Shown in pieces: positions 1-11,709 of a DNA stretch of 64,000 bases. Position 1 is the stretch's first letter; each line of letters opens with the position of its first letter. A program made the position numbers and the translations under genes. Location of the stretch: positions 3,779,001 to 3,843,000 of the forward strand of contig NZ_CP060202.1 of the NCBI RefSeq assembly GCF_014250515.1. The letters run 5' to 3'. Under the pieces are notes generated by a model. The model did no database searches and was not told the DNA's origin. It worked only from the letters and a program-made list of their open reading frames with translations. The stretch comes from Hymenobacter sediminicola (lineage in GTDB: Bacteria; Bacteroidota; Bacteroidia; Cytophagales; Hymenobacteraceae).

Positions 1-578
1 TAGAGCACCGGCACGCCATGAAAGCGGTAGTATACCTGCGGCGTATTGACTATTACGTCGTCGGGTAGCGGGGCTGGGTAGCTTTGCCCGCAGAAGCTAA
101 TGCCATGGCGCGCCAGCGTCCGGAATATTTCCCCATCCCACCAGCTCGGATGCCGAAACTCCAGCACGTTGTGAAACGCTGGGTCCAGTAGTTCCAGAAT
201 ACGGTCCAGCAACTCTTCTGTGTAGGCTGCTTTGGGTGGCAGCTGAAACAGCACGGGCCCCAGCTTCTCTTTCAGGCCTTCCCGCACGGTGCCGTAGAAA
301 TCGGAGAGTATAGGGGCGGCCTCGGCGTTGAATTTCTTGTAGTGCGTTACCTGGCGCGGCGCTTTCACAGCAAACCGGAAGTCGGGCGGGCTTTGCGCAT
401 ACCAGCCCTCAAACACCTTCAGCTCCGGCATCCGGTAGAAGGTCACGTTTACTTCCAAGGTGTTGAACTGGGTGCAGTAGTACGCAAACCACTTGCGCGG
501 CGGCAGGCCTTCCGGGTATAGCACGCCCTTCCAGTCGCGGTAAGAAAAGCCGGAGCAACCGATGTAGATAGCAGGCAT
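1..578 (-). CDS. DUF72 (YecE-like) protein, C-terminus cut by window edge
   Basis: The reverse strand from the ATG at 576-578 reads an uninterrupted frame to the window edge, about 192 residues. It opens MPAIYIGCSGFSYRDWKG and continues with FNTLEVNVTFYR and VLFQLPP, the landmarks of the DUF72/YecE family, a TIM-barrel-like family of unknown biochemical role. The C-terminal part, usually another 50-80 residues, lies outside the window. It is read away from the next gene, which is on the same strand 76 bases upstream, and that gap shows no terminator with a T-run. The family call rests on several conserved blocks. No catalytic function can be given. Confidence 0.85.
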   Translation of the reverse strand, partial: MPAIYIGCSGFSYRDWKGVLYPEGLPPRKWFAYYCTQFNTLEVNVTFYRMPELKVFEGWYAQSPPDFRFAVKAPRQVTHYKKFNAEAAPILSDFYGTVREGLKEKLGPVLFQLPPKAAYTEELLDRILELLDPAFHNVLEFRHPSWWDGEIFRTLARHGISFCGQSYPAPLPDDVIVNTPQVYYRFHGVPVL

Positions 579-654
579 ACAGGAGCAGATGCAGTGTGTG
601 GCTGCTCTTACGCAAAACGCGTGGCTGCAGTGCTCCTGCCGCTCGTCCTATGGC

Positions 655-2649
655 TTACCGCACCACGTCAAACCAGCCTTTGTAGCGGGTGCCATCGGCC
701 AGTTGGCAGAGATAGTAATACATGCCGGCGCTGGTGCTTTCGCCGCCGTAGTCGTTGCGGTAGTCGGCAGAATAATAGAGCTGGCGCCCCCACCGGTTGA
801 AAATGGTCAGCTGCGTGTTGGGGTGGCGCTCCAGATTCTGAATTTCGAATACATCATTGCGGCCGTCTCCATTGGGAGTGATGACATTGAAAAACGCCAG
901 GCAGGCGTCGTCCGGGCTGATGCGCAGCGAGGTAACACAGGTCGTCAGGGCCGGATTGGCTACCTGCAGTACGGCACTGGCCCCACGCACTACATCTACC
1001 AACACCGTGTTCGTGCCCTGCCCGCTTACAATGGTGCCATCCGTCACAGACCACTGGTACGCACCCAGCGGGCCCTCAATGGTGTAAGTAAGACCCCTAT
1101 TAGCTGCCAGACAATACAGCCCTGCTCCTGTAATTTGGGGCCCTGGTTTCACCTGCACCTGCCGCGACACCGAATCGGTGGGACAACCGGACGATGCTAT
1201 ACCGCGCACCGTGACGGTGCCTGTACCGCCGGTCAGCCAGTTCACCTGCACGGTTCGGCCGGTGGCTGGCTCTACTATGGTACCGCCCTGGGCCGTCCAT
1301 CTGTACTGCGGAAAGTTTGCCCCCAGCGCCGTATAGGTGCCCAGCGCCTGAGCACACAGCACCGAGTCGCCGCGCAGGCCGGCAGGTGGCGCTACCCCCA
1401 TCACCGTGATGCGGAAGACAGCCACTACAAACTTGCTGTTGCAGGCCTGGTCTGCTACCGATATAACCACATCGTAGGGAGCAGCGCGGGCCAGCCCACA
1501 GTCAGCTTGCAGCCGGAATATGCCTGCTACTGTACCGGAGCCAGCTACGCTGACGATGCCCGGCGCACTGCCAGTACCGGTGCCGGTCTGTCCGTTCAGA
1601 GTAGCATCAATTGGGCCAGCGCCATCGAGTAGTACACTGCTTACCGTCATTGTCAGCGGCTGTGCGTCCGGATCAGTAGCCGTAACGGTGAAATCCAGTG
1701 CCTGTCCTTCGGTCACTACAAAATCCTGGCGGACAGTGCTGGCTGCCGTGAAAACGGGCGGCTGGTTGATGCCACCGCCGCAGTTGCGCACCGTAATCTG
1801 AATGTCACGGCGTACGGTCCCCAGCAGCGCCTCCTGCCCATTAATTATGCGAAACTCCCGCACATCGATGGCGAGCAGAAAGGTCCCGACCTGCGTGCCC
1901 AGGTAGCGCGCAATGCCGCTACGGGCATCGACGGCGGCATAGCCCGTGGGCCCGAAGGGAGCCTGGGCGCTAAAGTCCGGGCCATAAGTTACTGGCGCGT
2001 CTGGCACTACATTTTCATTGGGAGTAGCCAGGCTGTAGCTGAGCCGGTCCCCGTCGGCATCATAGGCATTGTTCACCACGAGCGTCGTGTCGCCAAGGCA
2101 GATGACTGCGCCGGCATTGCTGGAAAAGACGGGCGAGGAATTGACCAGCATGGGCGGCGTCATATCCACCGACAGCGCCATGGCACTGCCTTCTGAATAG
2201 GCCAGATTGGCAATACCGGCGTTGCGGTTGCGGGAAATTATGGTGGCCAGATAGCCCTGGCTTATAGCCGGCAACGAAACTGTGGTGACATAGATGGCCA
2301 GCGTTACGCGTGGTGCCCGCTCGGTGCAGCCTGGCAACAGCGCCGGCGTAATCTCGCTGAAGCTGCGCCGCCCCACATTGACCTGTACCAGCTGCCGCGG
2401 ATTGGCTTCCTTGCTGAAAACGGTGATGGGCAGAGTCGCGCTGCCATTCGGAGCCGCAGAGCCAACTTCCTTGTTGAAATAGACCCGGGCTGTAATCTGA
2501 TACCGGTACGGATTGGCCGTTGTTCCTCTGGCATCCAGATATACGTAGCTCAACTCACCGCCCACCAGATGCGTGGCCGTGGTCGTCCGGAGCCCGGCAA
2601 CCAGCCACAGGAGCGTGAGTAGACATATCCGTAGTAGAGTAGCTGGCAT
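655..2649 (-). CDS. type IX secreted surface protein with gliding-motility (CHU_C, type B) C-terminal domain
   Basis: This is a 664-residue protein with an N-terminal signal peptide (hydrophobic stretch around residues 4-25, then the mature start THLVGGELSYVYLD, typical of large Cytophaga-type surface proteins). The middle carries cadherin/PKD-like beta domains, with phrases such as YDADGDRLSYS and VTATDPDAQPLTM. The last 85 or so residues hold VITPNGDGRNDVFEI and LTIFNRWGRQLYY, the type B sorting domain recognised by the type IX secretion system. It is expected to be exported and displayed on, or released from, the outer surface. It stands alone, with a 325-base gap upstream. The binding target is unknown. 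The sorting-domain call is strong; the internal domain calls are by general resemblance. Confidence 0.9.
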   Translation of the reverse strand: MPATLLRICLLTLLWLVAGLRTTTATHLVGGELSYVYLDARGTTANPYRYQITARVYFNKEVGSAAPNGSATLPITVFSKEANPRQLVQVNVGRRSFSEITPALLPGCTERAPRVTLAIYVTTVSLPAISQGYLATIISRNRNAGIANLAYSEGSAMALSVDMTPPMLVNSSPVFSSNAGAVICLGDTTLVVNNAYDADGDRLSYSLATPNENVVPDAPVTYGPDFSAQAPFGPTGYAAVDARSGIARYLGTQVGTFLLAIDVREFRIINGQEALLGTVRRDIQITVRNCGGGINQPPVFTAASTVRQDFVVTEGQALDFTVTATDPDAQPLTMTVSSVLLDGAGPIDATLNGQTGTGTGSAPGIVSVAGSGTVAGIFRLQADCGLARAAPYDVVISVADQACNSKFVVAVFRITVMGVAPPAGLRGDSVLCAQALGTYTALGANFPQYRWTAQGGTIVEPATGRTVQVNWLTGGTGTVTVRGIASSGCPTDSVSRQVQVKPGPQITGAGLYCLAANRGLTYTIEGPLGAYQWSVTDGTIVSGQGTNTVLVDVVRGASAVLQVANPALTTCVTSLRISPDDACLAFFNVITPNGDGRNDVFEIQNLERHPNTQLTIFNRWGRQLYYSADYRNDYGGESTSAGMYYYLCQLADGTRYKGWFDVVR

Positions 2650-2854
2650 AGAATTGTGGCTGATACTAAGCGTGTAGCCTAAGATAAGCGTTTACAGTTG
2701 CACTCACTTCAGGATCCTACCTCAAGAGGACTACTAGTAGCACCTTCTGTTAACAAGGCTTATTATAAGAAGTCCGGTAATCAGCGAGCCTTCTTGCTAC
2801 TGGTATTGCTAACAATGCTGCGCAACCTACCGGGATGTAGTAAACAGAAAAGCA

Positions 2855-2862
2855 TACTTTTG
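2855..2862 (+). promoter_or_regulatory. candidate -7 promoter element for the ABC-F gene
   Basis: TACTTTTG fits the Bacteroidota -7 consensus TAnnTTTG. It lies about 110 bases before the ABC-F start, in the 325-base gap 2650-2974 that holds no supported gene. No TTTG -33 element sits 19-21 bases upstream, so the call is moderate. The rest of the gap shows nothing else I recognise. Confidence 0.4.
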
Positions 2863-2974
2863 CCTTATCAAGCAGCAAAATCCCAGAGTATGTAATAGTT
2901 GATTTCTTTCAAAAACTGAGTAGCCACCCTCCCATAGGTGTGGCTGTATTCTCCTGCTTTTTGCGAAAGAACTC

Positions 2975-4579
2975 ATGCTACTACTACAAAACCTTGGGTA
3001 TAATCACCCGAACAAAGACGTGCTGTTCGATGGCCTGAATCTGTCCATCGGCCGCCACCAGAAGGTTGCCCTTATTGGCAACAACGGCGCTGGCAAATCT
3101 ACCTTATTGCAGCTACTAGCTGGCGAACTGAAACCAACCACCGGGCTCATACAAACTGAGGCCGCGCCCTATTATGTCCCGCAGCATTTCGGGCAGTTTG
3201 ATGCCTGGACGGTGGCGCAGGCGCTGCATATCGATGCCAAGTTGGCTGCACTGCATGAAATTCTGGACGGCCAAGCCACGGAAGCCAACCAGGCTACCCT
3301 GGACGACGACTGGACACTGGAAGAACGCAGCCACGATGCCCTGCGGCACTGGGGTCTGGCCGACGTGAACCTCACCCAACGCCTCTCTGACCTCAGCGGC
3401 GGGCAGAAAACCAAGATATTCCTGGCGGGCCTCACCCTGCATCAGCCCGCGCTGGTGCTGCTCGATGAGCCCAGTAACCACCTCGATACCGCTGGCCGGC
3501 AGCTACTGTATCACTACATCCGGACTACCGCCAGCACCCTGCTGGTAGTAAGCCACGACCGGCAGCTGCTGCACCTGCTCGACGCGGTGTGTGAGCTGAG
3601 CAAGCGTGGCCTGACGCTGTACGGTGGCAAGTATGAGTTCTACGCTGAGCAAAAACAGGTGGAAAGCAACGCCTTGCAGCAAGACGTACAGAGCCGCACC
3701 TCAGCCTTGCGCAAAGCCCGCGAAACAGAGCGGGAGGCGCTGGAACGCAAGCACAAGCTCGATGCCCGGGGCCGGAAGCACCAAGCCAAGGCTGGTCTGC
3801 CCACCATTGTGCTCAACATGATGCGCAACAGCGCCGAGAATAGCTCTTCCCGCCTCAAAGGCATTCACGCCGAGAAAGTGGAGGCTCTGGCGAAGGAGCT
3901 AAGTGAGCTACGCCAAGAACTGCCCGACCTCGACAAGATGAAGTTCGGCTTCGATGACTCGGGCCTGCACCGGGGCAAAATCCTGTTTGATGCCCACGGC
4001 CTCAACTACCGCTATGGCCCACACCCGCTGTGGCCCGAAGACCTGAGCTTCCAGATTGTGAGCGGCGAGCGGCTGGCGTTGAAAGGCCTGAACGGCTCCG
4101 GCAAAACCACGCTGCTCCGGCTGTTGCTTGGGGAACTAGAACCCACCCGCGGTACCCTGCTGCGGGCGGCCAGTAAAGTAATGTTCATCGACCAGGAATA
4201 TTCGTTGCTCCAGCCTCAGCTTTCGGTATACGCGCAGGCCCAGCAGTTCAACACGGCAGGCTTGCAGGAGCACGAGGTAAAGATCCGGCTGACGCGTTTC
4301 CTGTTCACATCCGCGTACTGGGACAAGCCCTGCGGCACGCTGAGTGGCGGCGAGAAGATGCGGCTGCTCCTGTGCTGCCTCCACCTCAGCCATCATGCTC
4401 CCGACCTTATTATCCTGGATGAGCCCACCAACAACCTCGACCTGCAGAACCTGGAAATCCTGGCCGCCGCCCTCCATGACTACCGTGGCACTATACTCCT
4501 GGTTTCTCACGATGAGTTGTTTCTGCAGCAACTTGGCGTGGAGCGGGCAATCCATCTAAGTCCGGCACCAAGCACCTAA
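2975..4579 (+). CDS. ABC-F family ATP-binding protein
   Basis: This 534-residue soluble protein has two ABC ATPase domains and no membrane segment, which is the ABC-F layout (ribosome-associated translation factors such as EttA, Uup and antibiotic-resistance members). Domain 1 has Walker A GNNGAGKST near residues 35-43, signature LSGGQ near 140 and Walker B LVLLDEPSNHLD. Domain 2 has Walker A GLNGSGKTT near 370, signature LSGGE near 455 and LIILDEPTNNLD. Between them is a charged helical linker, about residues 215-320, corresponding to the P-site tRNA interaction region. The first ATG after a candidate TACTTTTG promoter was taken as start. Which ABC-F subgroup it belongs to, and whether it protects from antibiotics, cannot be decided here. 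Confidence 0.93.
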   Translation: MLLLQNLGYNHPNKDVLFDGLNLSIGRHQKVALIGNNGAGKSTLLQLLAGELKPTTGLIQTEAAPYYVPQHFGQFDAWTVAQALHIDAKLAALHEILDGQATEANQATLDDDWTLEERSHDALRHWGLADVNLTQRLSDLSGGQKTKIFLAGLTLHQPALVLLDEPSNHLDTAGRQLLYHYIRTTASTLLVVSHDRQLLHLLDAVCELSKRGLTLYGGKYEFYAEQKQVESNALQQDVQSRTSALRKARETEREALERKHKLDARGRKHQAKAGLPTIVLNMMRNSAENSSSRLKGIHAEKVEALAKELSELRQELPDLDKMKFGFDDSGLHRGKILFDAHGLNYRYGPHPLWPEDLSFQIVSGERLALKGLNGSGKTTLLRLLLGELEPTRGTLLRAASKVMFIDQEYSLLQPQLSVYAQAQQFNTAGLQEHEVKIRLTRFLFTSAYWDKPCGTLSGGEKMRLLLCCLHLSHHAPDLIILDEPTNNLDLQNLEILAAALHDYRGTILLVSHDELFLQQLGVERAIHLSPAPST

Positions 4580-4846
4580 ACTGCATTTCCTGAGTTTCCT
4601 ACACCACTCAAAATAAAATAGCGCGTCTTTACTTTGAAATACAAAGTTCTTTTACATTCTTTGCATTACATTACCGCATGTCGATTCTTGCGGGGCTTAC
4701 ACTACCGTCAAGAACAGGTACCGGAGCCTTACTTTTCGCCGGTGTTTCACTGCCACGGTGGTGCCTGTTGTCGCGCCTCAAGTACGCTGCTTACGGAGCA
4801 TTCATCTCTAAAATCTTCCCTTATCATTCTTCACACAACTTCGGTC

Positions 4847-5422
4847 ATGACACTCACCAAAAGCCTTTCTATTGTTGCGCTGGTTACCGGACTGCTACTG
4901 CTCATTCCGTTGGTGGCCATGCAGTTTACCCAGGAAGTAAACTGGACTTTCTCTGATTTCGTCTTTGCTGGCGTGTTGCTTTTCGGAACGGGCACAACGT
5001 ATGTCCTGATTGCGCGGAAGTGGAACAATACCGCCTACAAACTGGCCGTGGCCGTGGGGGTGGTAGCGGGGCTCATGCTTGTGTGGGCAAATGCGGCCGT
5101 AGGGCTTATCGGGAGCGAACATAACCCTGCCAACCTGCTGTATCTCGGCGTCCCGATTGTAGCACTCGTCGGGGCTTTTGTGGCGCGCTTCCAGCCGCTG
5201 GGCATGTCCAACGCTATGTTCGCAGCGTCGCTCACGTACGTGGTGGTTACTCTAATCGGGCTGTTTGTGTGGAAGCCTACGGGGGCCGCTGCCGAACCCT
5301 CCGTACATCTGCTGACTGTGGTCGTATTTAATGCCGTTTTCGCTGCTATATGGGCCGTTTCGGGTTGGCTGTTTCGCCGTGCCAGCGCTACTGGCTCAGG
5401 TGCAAATCGGCAACTAGCCTAG
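4847..5422 (+). CDS. small multi-pass membrane protein, paralogue of the next gene
   Basis: This 191-residue protein starts at the ATG that begins MTLTKSLSIVALVTG. The frame is open 71 codons further upstream, but that extension is not membrane-like. Five or six hydrophobic segments are visible. It shares with the next gene the phrases VWANAAVGLIGSEHNPANLLY (here) and VWGNLAVGFIGSEDNPVNLLY (there), followed by related segments ending in GWLFRRAS. I do not recognise a characterised function. The two lie 50 bases apart on the same strand and probably form an operon produced by tandem duplication. Its N-terminus has about 30 extra residues compared with its partner. Confidence 0.75.
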   Translation: MTLTKSLSIVALVTGLLLLIPLVAMQFTQEVNWTFSDFVFAGVLLFGTGTTYVLIARKWNNTAYKLAVAVGVVAGLMLVWANAAVGLIGSEHNPANLLYLGVPIVALVGAFVARFQPLGMSNAMFAASLTYVVVTLIGLFVWKPTGAAAEPSVHLLTVVVFNAVFAAIWAVSGWLFRRASATGSGANRQLA

Positions 5423-5472
5423 ACCCATAGAGTACTACACCGCGCTATTCACAAACCTTACGCAATACTCCA

Positions 5473-5937
5473 ATGACCACAGCACAAGTTGTGACGGCTG
5501 GCATCCTGCTGCTACTCCTGGGGCTTCTGTATCTGTTGGTAGCAAGCAGGGGCCGCAGTGGCGCCTACAAATGGGCTGTAGGCGTGGCAGTGGTAGCTTC
5601 CCTCTTGCTCGTGTGGGGCAATCTGGCCGTAGGCTTCATCGGCAGCGAAGACAACCCCGTCAACCTGCTCTACGGTGGGGTGCTTCTCGTCGGCTTCATC
5701 GGGGCGGTTGTGGTGAAACTCCAGCCGCAGGGCATGGCACGCGCCATGTTTGCTACGGCGCTTGCACAGTTTGCCGTGCCGTTCATTGCGCTGCTCATCA
5801 AGCGGCCCGAGCTGAACATGGGTGTACTCTGGGTAATCGTGCTCAACACGGTTTTTGCCGGGCTGTGGGTGGCGGCAGGGTGGCTGTTTCGGCGGGCTAG
5901 TATGGCTGACGTGGGTTTGGGCGGGCAGGTGAGGTAG
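5473..5937 (+). CDS. small multi-pass membrane protein, paralogue of the preceding gene
   Basis: This 154-residue protein has about five hydrophobic segments. It starts MTTAQVVTAGILLLLLG and ends in a GWLFRRAS motif and a short polar tail, both as in its upstream neighbour. The conserved central phrase GSEDNPVNLLYGG lies between membrane segments 2 and 3. A strong terminator follows 26 bases after the stop, closing a two-gene unit. The function is unknown. The pairing suggests a homologous, possibly heteromeric, pair, but this is inference only. Confidence 0.75.
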   Translation: MTTAQVVTAGILLLLLGLLYLLVASRGRSGAYKWAVGVAVVASLLLVWGNLAVGFIGSEDNPVNLLYGGVLLVGFIGAVVVKLQPQGMARAMFATALAQFAVPFIALLIKRPELNMGVLWVIVLNTVFAGLWVAAGWLFRRASMADVGLGGQVR

Positions 5938-5963
5938 GGAAGTTTGATTGAATATGCAAAAGC

Positions 5964-5996
5964 AACGCCCCGTAGCCTGAATGGTTACGGGGCGTT
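5964..5996 (+). terminator. intrinsic terminator after the membrane-protein pair
   Basis: An 11-bp perfect stem (5964-5974 with 5986-5996) with an 11-base loop runs into a T-run at 5995-5999. Confidence 0.85.
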
Positions 5997-6131
5997 TTTG
6001 TGTGCTATTCCTAGACATTCGTATGGCAACTTCCCCTGCCTCTCCGCCTGTTGCGCCCGCCGCTAAGAGAAACGGGGCTTCATTGGGTATAACGGCCCTA
6101 GAATCGGCCTAATCATTTTAGGTTAGGCAAC

Positions 6132-7004
6132 TTAAGATAAATCTAAAAACATTTTCTCTAAAAATTTATCGTTGATTTTATTTTGGTGCACTTTGTAGTA
6201 ATTAATCATAAATTTTAAATAGTCATCACGCTTGCAACACACAAACCTTTTTGCAAGGTGTATCATAGCAAGGTCCTTTTCTATAGAAAATACATCAGGA
6301 AGTTGCTTCACCTTTCGAATCTTGGAGACAATAACAGTTCGGTTTGATGACAGAGGCAAGATGAGTTCATTGTCAAGACCTTCATTTACTGACTTTGGGT
6401 TGAATATGATTGGGAAATCACCTGTAATTGGAAAGCCTCCGTCGTGGTAAGTTATATTCCACTTGTAGCCATTATAGCTGTCGTCTTTTGTTTTTGGCGA
6501 ATTAAGGCCCATTGCTGCTATTGCGGGACGAAGCATTTTATGTATATCAGGCTCGCTCATAATTCGCGCTTTAATCTCTACCTTTTGTTCCTCTGAACAA
6601 CCGTGAAGTGTCAAGCCAAAATCTTCAATCGATAAATTAGGTATGATAGTGTTATATAGTTCATCCATAGCTGGATTACGCCACCGCATTGTTTCAACAA
6701 AAAATTTAAGCCCTAGAATATTTTCTATAGTGATGATTTTGTCAGTATGCGTTGACTTTTCTATTGCCGCTACTGTAATTGCAGAAATAGATTCTAAGTG
6801 AGAATACATGTTTTCCACAATTACACTTTTTTCGCCGCCAAGATTCGTCGTATTTCTATGTTTCTCATAAAATTCATTTTCAGGTCTACTTTTTCGAAAA
6901 ACATTTAATTGTTTGTCATAGACTGTGAAGTACCCATTCTCATCTGTGAACCCTCTCAAGTAGAACTGAGGGATATAGTGGTGCTTTTTAGATAGGGTTG
7001 ACAT
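6132..7004 (-). CDS. DUF4238 domain protein
   Basis: This 290-residue soluble protein begins MSTLSKKHHYIPQFYLRGF; the HHYIPQFYLRGF block is the hallmark of DUF4238. Later blocks such as FFVETMRWRNP and SNRTVIVSKIRKVKQL fit the family. No signal peptide or membrane segment is seen. The biochemical role of the family is not established; it occurs sporadically, often next to mobile or accessory genes. This gene is clearly AT-richer than both neighbours, the flanking gaps are also AT-rich, and it opposes clpB, so recent acquisition is likely. No integrase, repeat or attachment site was found beside it. The upstream gap 7005-7236 shows no clear promoter. Confidence 0.85.
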   Translation of the reverse strand: MSTLSKKHHYIPQFYLRGFTDENGYFTVYDKQLNVFRKSRPENEFYEKHRNTTNLGGEKSVIVENMYSHLESISAITVAAIEKSTHTDKIITIENILGLKFFVETMRWRNPAMDELYNTIIPNLSIEDFGLTLHGCSEEQKVEIKARIMSEPDIHKMLRPAIAAMGLNSPKTKDDSYNGYKWNITYHDGGFPITGDFPIIFNPKSVNEGLDNELILPLSSNRTVIVSKIRKVKQLPDVFSIEKDLAMIHLAKRFVCCKRDDYLKFMINYYKVHQNKINDKFLEKMFLDLS

Positions 7005-7236
7005 AAATCAATAATTAAGGCGTTGGATGTCTAATGCTTTTTAAGTGATAAAACTAGACAAGTTCGTGAGTATGGAGCAATTATAACCAATGAATTTCTG
7101 CTTTTTTGTCCGAATACGGGATATTATACAGAGTATTGCCCGCCAAAACGTCAGCAAAACCATCCTCGCACCCCGTTTGCTAGTCCCCTCGTAGAATCTT
7201 CCACTGCGAAGTCTCACCCTACGACGAAAGCAAACC

Positions 7237-9855
<2,619 letters not shown>

Positions 9856-9875
9856 GCGTAGAGTAGATTGAATAG

Positions 9876-9910
9876 AAAAGCCCCGCCGGCGTTGTGCCGG
9901 CGGGGCTTTT
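9876..9910 (+). terminator. bidirectional terminator between clpB and the convergent gene
   Basis: A 15-bp perfect GC-rich stem (9876-9890 with 9896-9910) with a GTTGT loop is flanked by A and T runs. It can serve both clpB and the convergent gene ending at 9927. Confidence 0.92.
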
Positions 9911-9926
9911 TTTGCGTGATTAACTA

Positions 9927-10484
9927 CTATTTCCGGCTGAACCGATAGTTGGAGTTAAAGAATCTGGGGGCCATTTTCTTCTCCAGAACGTGCGGCAGCT
10001 TGTGCGTCTGCTCGTAAGCTGTTACGGCGGCTTGCTCACGTTTCCGGCTGAATCTGGTGAGCGTAAAAACGGCTGGTACCCAAGCCGGAGCAGTGCCAAT
10101 ACCAATCATTAGTGCTGCCGCAGTTGCATCAGGGCAGAAGTATCCTCCGCATCCTCGACCATTGTTATCAGCTAGCGTACCAATTCCGGCTACGGCTGTC
10201 GATACGGCACTCCCTCCAGCTAGCCAGCCACCGGTACTCCGCTTGCTCATGAAAAGATTATGCAGAGCGCGAACCGTATCAGGGTGCGTGTATAACGGCG
10301 GGGGTAATGCTGCAGGCACAATCTGACTAGATACCAATTCTGTCTGCTGAGCCGAACATGGCTTTCCAGCGGACCACAGCACTAGAAGCACTACGCTAAG
10401 CCATTTCACATAGCCGGAATATGGTTCATCCTTCTCATGTGCTGTTGCCGGAATAACATTTAGTAGGTGAGAAGGACGAGCCAT
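9927..10484 (-). CDS. uncharacterised exported protein, paralogue of the gene at 26907-27302
   Basis: The open frame gives 185 residues from the first ATG. A GTG at 10407-10409 would give a cleaner signal peptide (VKWLSVVLLVLWSAGKPCSAQQ) and is probably the true start, leaving 160 residues. The mature part has a block TVRALHNLFMSKRSTGGW, then a glycine/alanine-rich hydrophobic stretch, then RFSRKREQAAVTAYEQ and a basic C-terminus. The same order (AVRNLFQQRRTGGG, Gly/Ala core, RFSKTREEEIIAAHQQ) occurs in the gene at 26907-27302, so the two belong to one family. I do not recognise the family. A periplasmic or membrane-attached location is likely. Confidence 0.65.
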   Translation of the reverse strand: MARPSHLLNVIPATAHEKDEPYSGYVKWLSVVLLVLWSAGKPCSAQQTELVSSQIVPAALPPPLYTHPDTVRALHNLFMSKRSTGGWLAGGSAVSTAVAGIGTLADNNGRGCGGYFCPDATAAALMIGIGTAPAWVPAVFTLTRFSRKREQAAVTAYEQTHKLPHVLEKKMAPRFFNSNYRFSRK

Positions 10485-10709
10485 AATCGAAATGGAGTAA
10501 ATTGATTGCCACTCGAAATATAGAAGTATCCCTCAGCGAATTATCGTTTCTGTCACCAAGCGCCAAACCTGATAATGTCTGATTTCTTCAGGCTGATTTC
10601 GGCCTTCTCATTCTCCTGAGGGAAGCTTATTATTCTTCTGCTTCCTACAAAACTTAACTTGTAAAGTCAGATAGTCTCAACTATTTGCAGCAGCCCGTAA
10701 CAAGGCGCA

Positions 10710-11651
10710 CTATACCACGGAAACGTCGGTGAACCAATCGACACCTTTGCGCAGCCAGGCCTGGGTAGCGGCTTCTGCCGAACCAAGCTCAGGCGTGAGG
10801 TTGTAGTGCCACTCGGCCTGGGGCGGTAAGCTCATCAGGATGCTTTCGGTGCGGCCGCCGGTTTCCAGCCCGAAGCGCGTGCCTCGGTCGATGGCCAGGT
10901 TGAACTCGGCATAGCGGCCGCGCCGCACCAGCTGCCACTGTTTCTGCTGCTCGGTGTAGGGCAGGGCGGCATTCTGGCGCATGATGGTGCCGTACGCCCG
11001 GCCATAAACTTCGCCTACATCCTGCACGAAGGCGAACAACTCCTCAAACGAGCCGTCTTTGCCCACGGTGAGGCGGTCGAAGAAGATACCGCCGATGCCG
11101 CGCGTTTCCTGGCGGTGGGTGAGGTAGAAGTAGTCGTCGGCCCATTGCTTGAAGCGTGGGTAATAGCTTTCATCGTGGCGCTGGCACACCTCCCAGATTT
11201 GCTGATGAAACCAGCGGGCTTGCTGCTCGTCCACGTAAATCGGAGTCAGATCCAGGCCGCCGCCAAACCAAGCCTCGCCGTTGCCGGCCTCAAAATAGCG
11301 CACGTTCATGTGCGAAATCGGCACCATGGGGCTGCGCGGGTGCTGCACCACCGACACACCGGTGGCGAAGTAGCGCGGGTCGGGCATGAGCAGTTGCCGG
11401 GCCGCTGGCTCGCTCATCTCACCCCATACTGCCGAGAAGGCCACTCCGCCTTTCTCCAGCACATTGCCGTGCTGAAACACGCGGGTACGGCCTCCTCCCC
11501 CACCGGCATGCTGCCACAAGTCCTCGCTGAATTTCGCGCCGCTGCCGTCGGCCGTTTCCAGCCGGTGGCAGAGCCAGTCCTGAAACTGGCGCATCCAGTT
11601 TTCTACTAAAGTGCGCGGAGAAAGAAGGGTTTCGGGAGCAGAGCTATACAT
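10710..11651 (-). CDS. hemF: oxygen-dependent coproporphyrinogen III oxidase
   Basis: At 313 residues it is close to the usual 300. It contains the family blocks HMNVRYFEAG, WFGGGLDLTPIYVD, DDYFYLTHRQETRGIGGIFFD, and EFNLAIDRGTRFGLETGGRTESILMSLPP. It converts coproporphyrinogen III to protoporphyrinogen IX with O2, a late step of haem synthesis in the cytoplasm. It is the last of three genes on this strand (TauE/SafE-like, universal stress protein, hemF) with gaps of 51 and 58 bases and no terminator between, so all three probably share the promoter above 13407. Haem supply for the adjacent cbb3 oxidase is the natural link. An O2-using enzyme in a presumed low-oxygen unit is worth noting. Confidence 0.97.
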   Translation of the reverse strand: MYSSAPETLLSPRTLVENWMRQFQDWLCHRLETADGSGAKFSEDLWQHAGGGGGRTRVFQHGNVLEKGGVAFSAVWGEMSEPAARQLLMPDPRYFATGVSVVQHPRSPMVPISHMNVRYFEAGNGEAWFGGGLDLTPIYVDEQQARWFHQQIWEVCQRHDESYYPRFKQWADDYFYLTHRQETRGIGGIFFDRLTVGKDGSFEELFAFVQDVGEVYGRAYGTIMRQNAALPYTEQQKQWQLVRRGRYAEFNLAIDRGTRFGLETGGRTESILMSLPPQAEWHYNLTPELGSAEAATQAWLRKGVDWFTDVSVV

Positions 11652-11709
11652 GGAAATCAGTAGCGAAGAGTAAGGAAAAACGCGTCAGCAGTTACTGTTA
11701 CAGGCAGTG

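Noticed and set aside
2698..2895. 65-codon open frame upstream of the ABC-F gene
   Set aside because: It contains the candidate -7 box within its own frame and has no homologous look.
6132..7004. DUF4238 gene as part of a defence island
   Set aside because: No nuclease, methylase, toxin or other defence gene lies nearby; a single gene is not enough.
10567..10602. CTGAT and TTCAG words upstream of the exported-protein gene at 9927
   Set aside because: The words do not form the TGA-N6-TCA spacing; the best pairing has N5.
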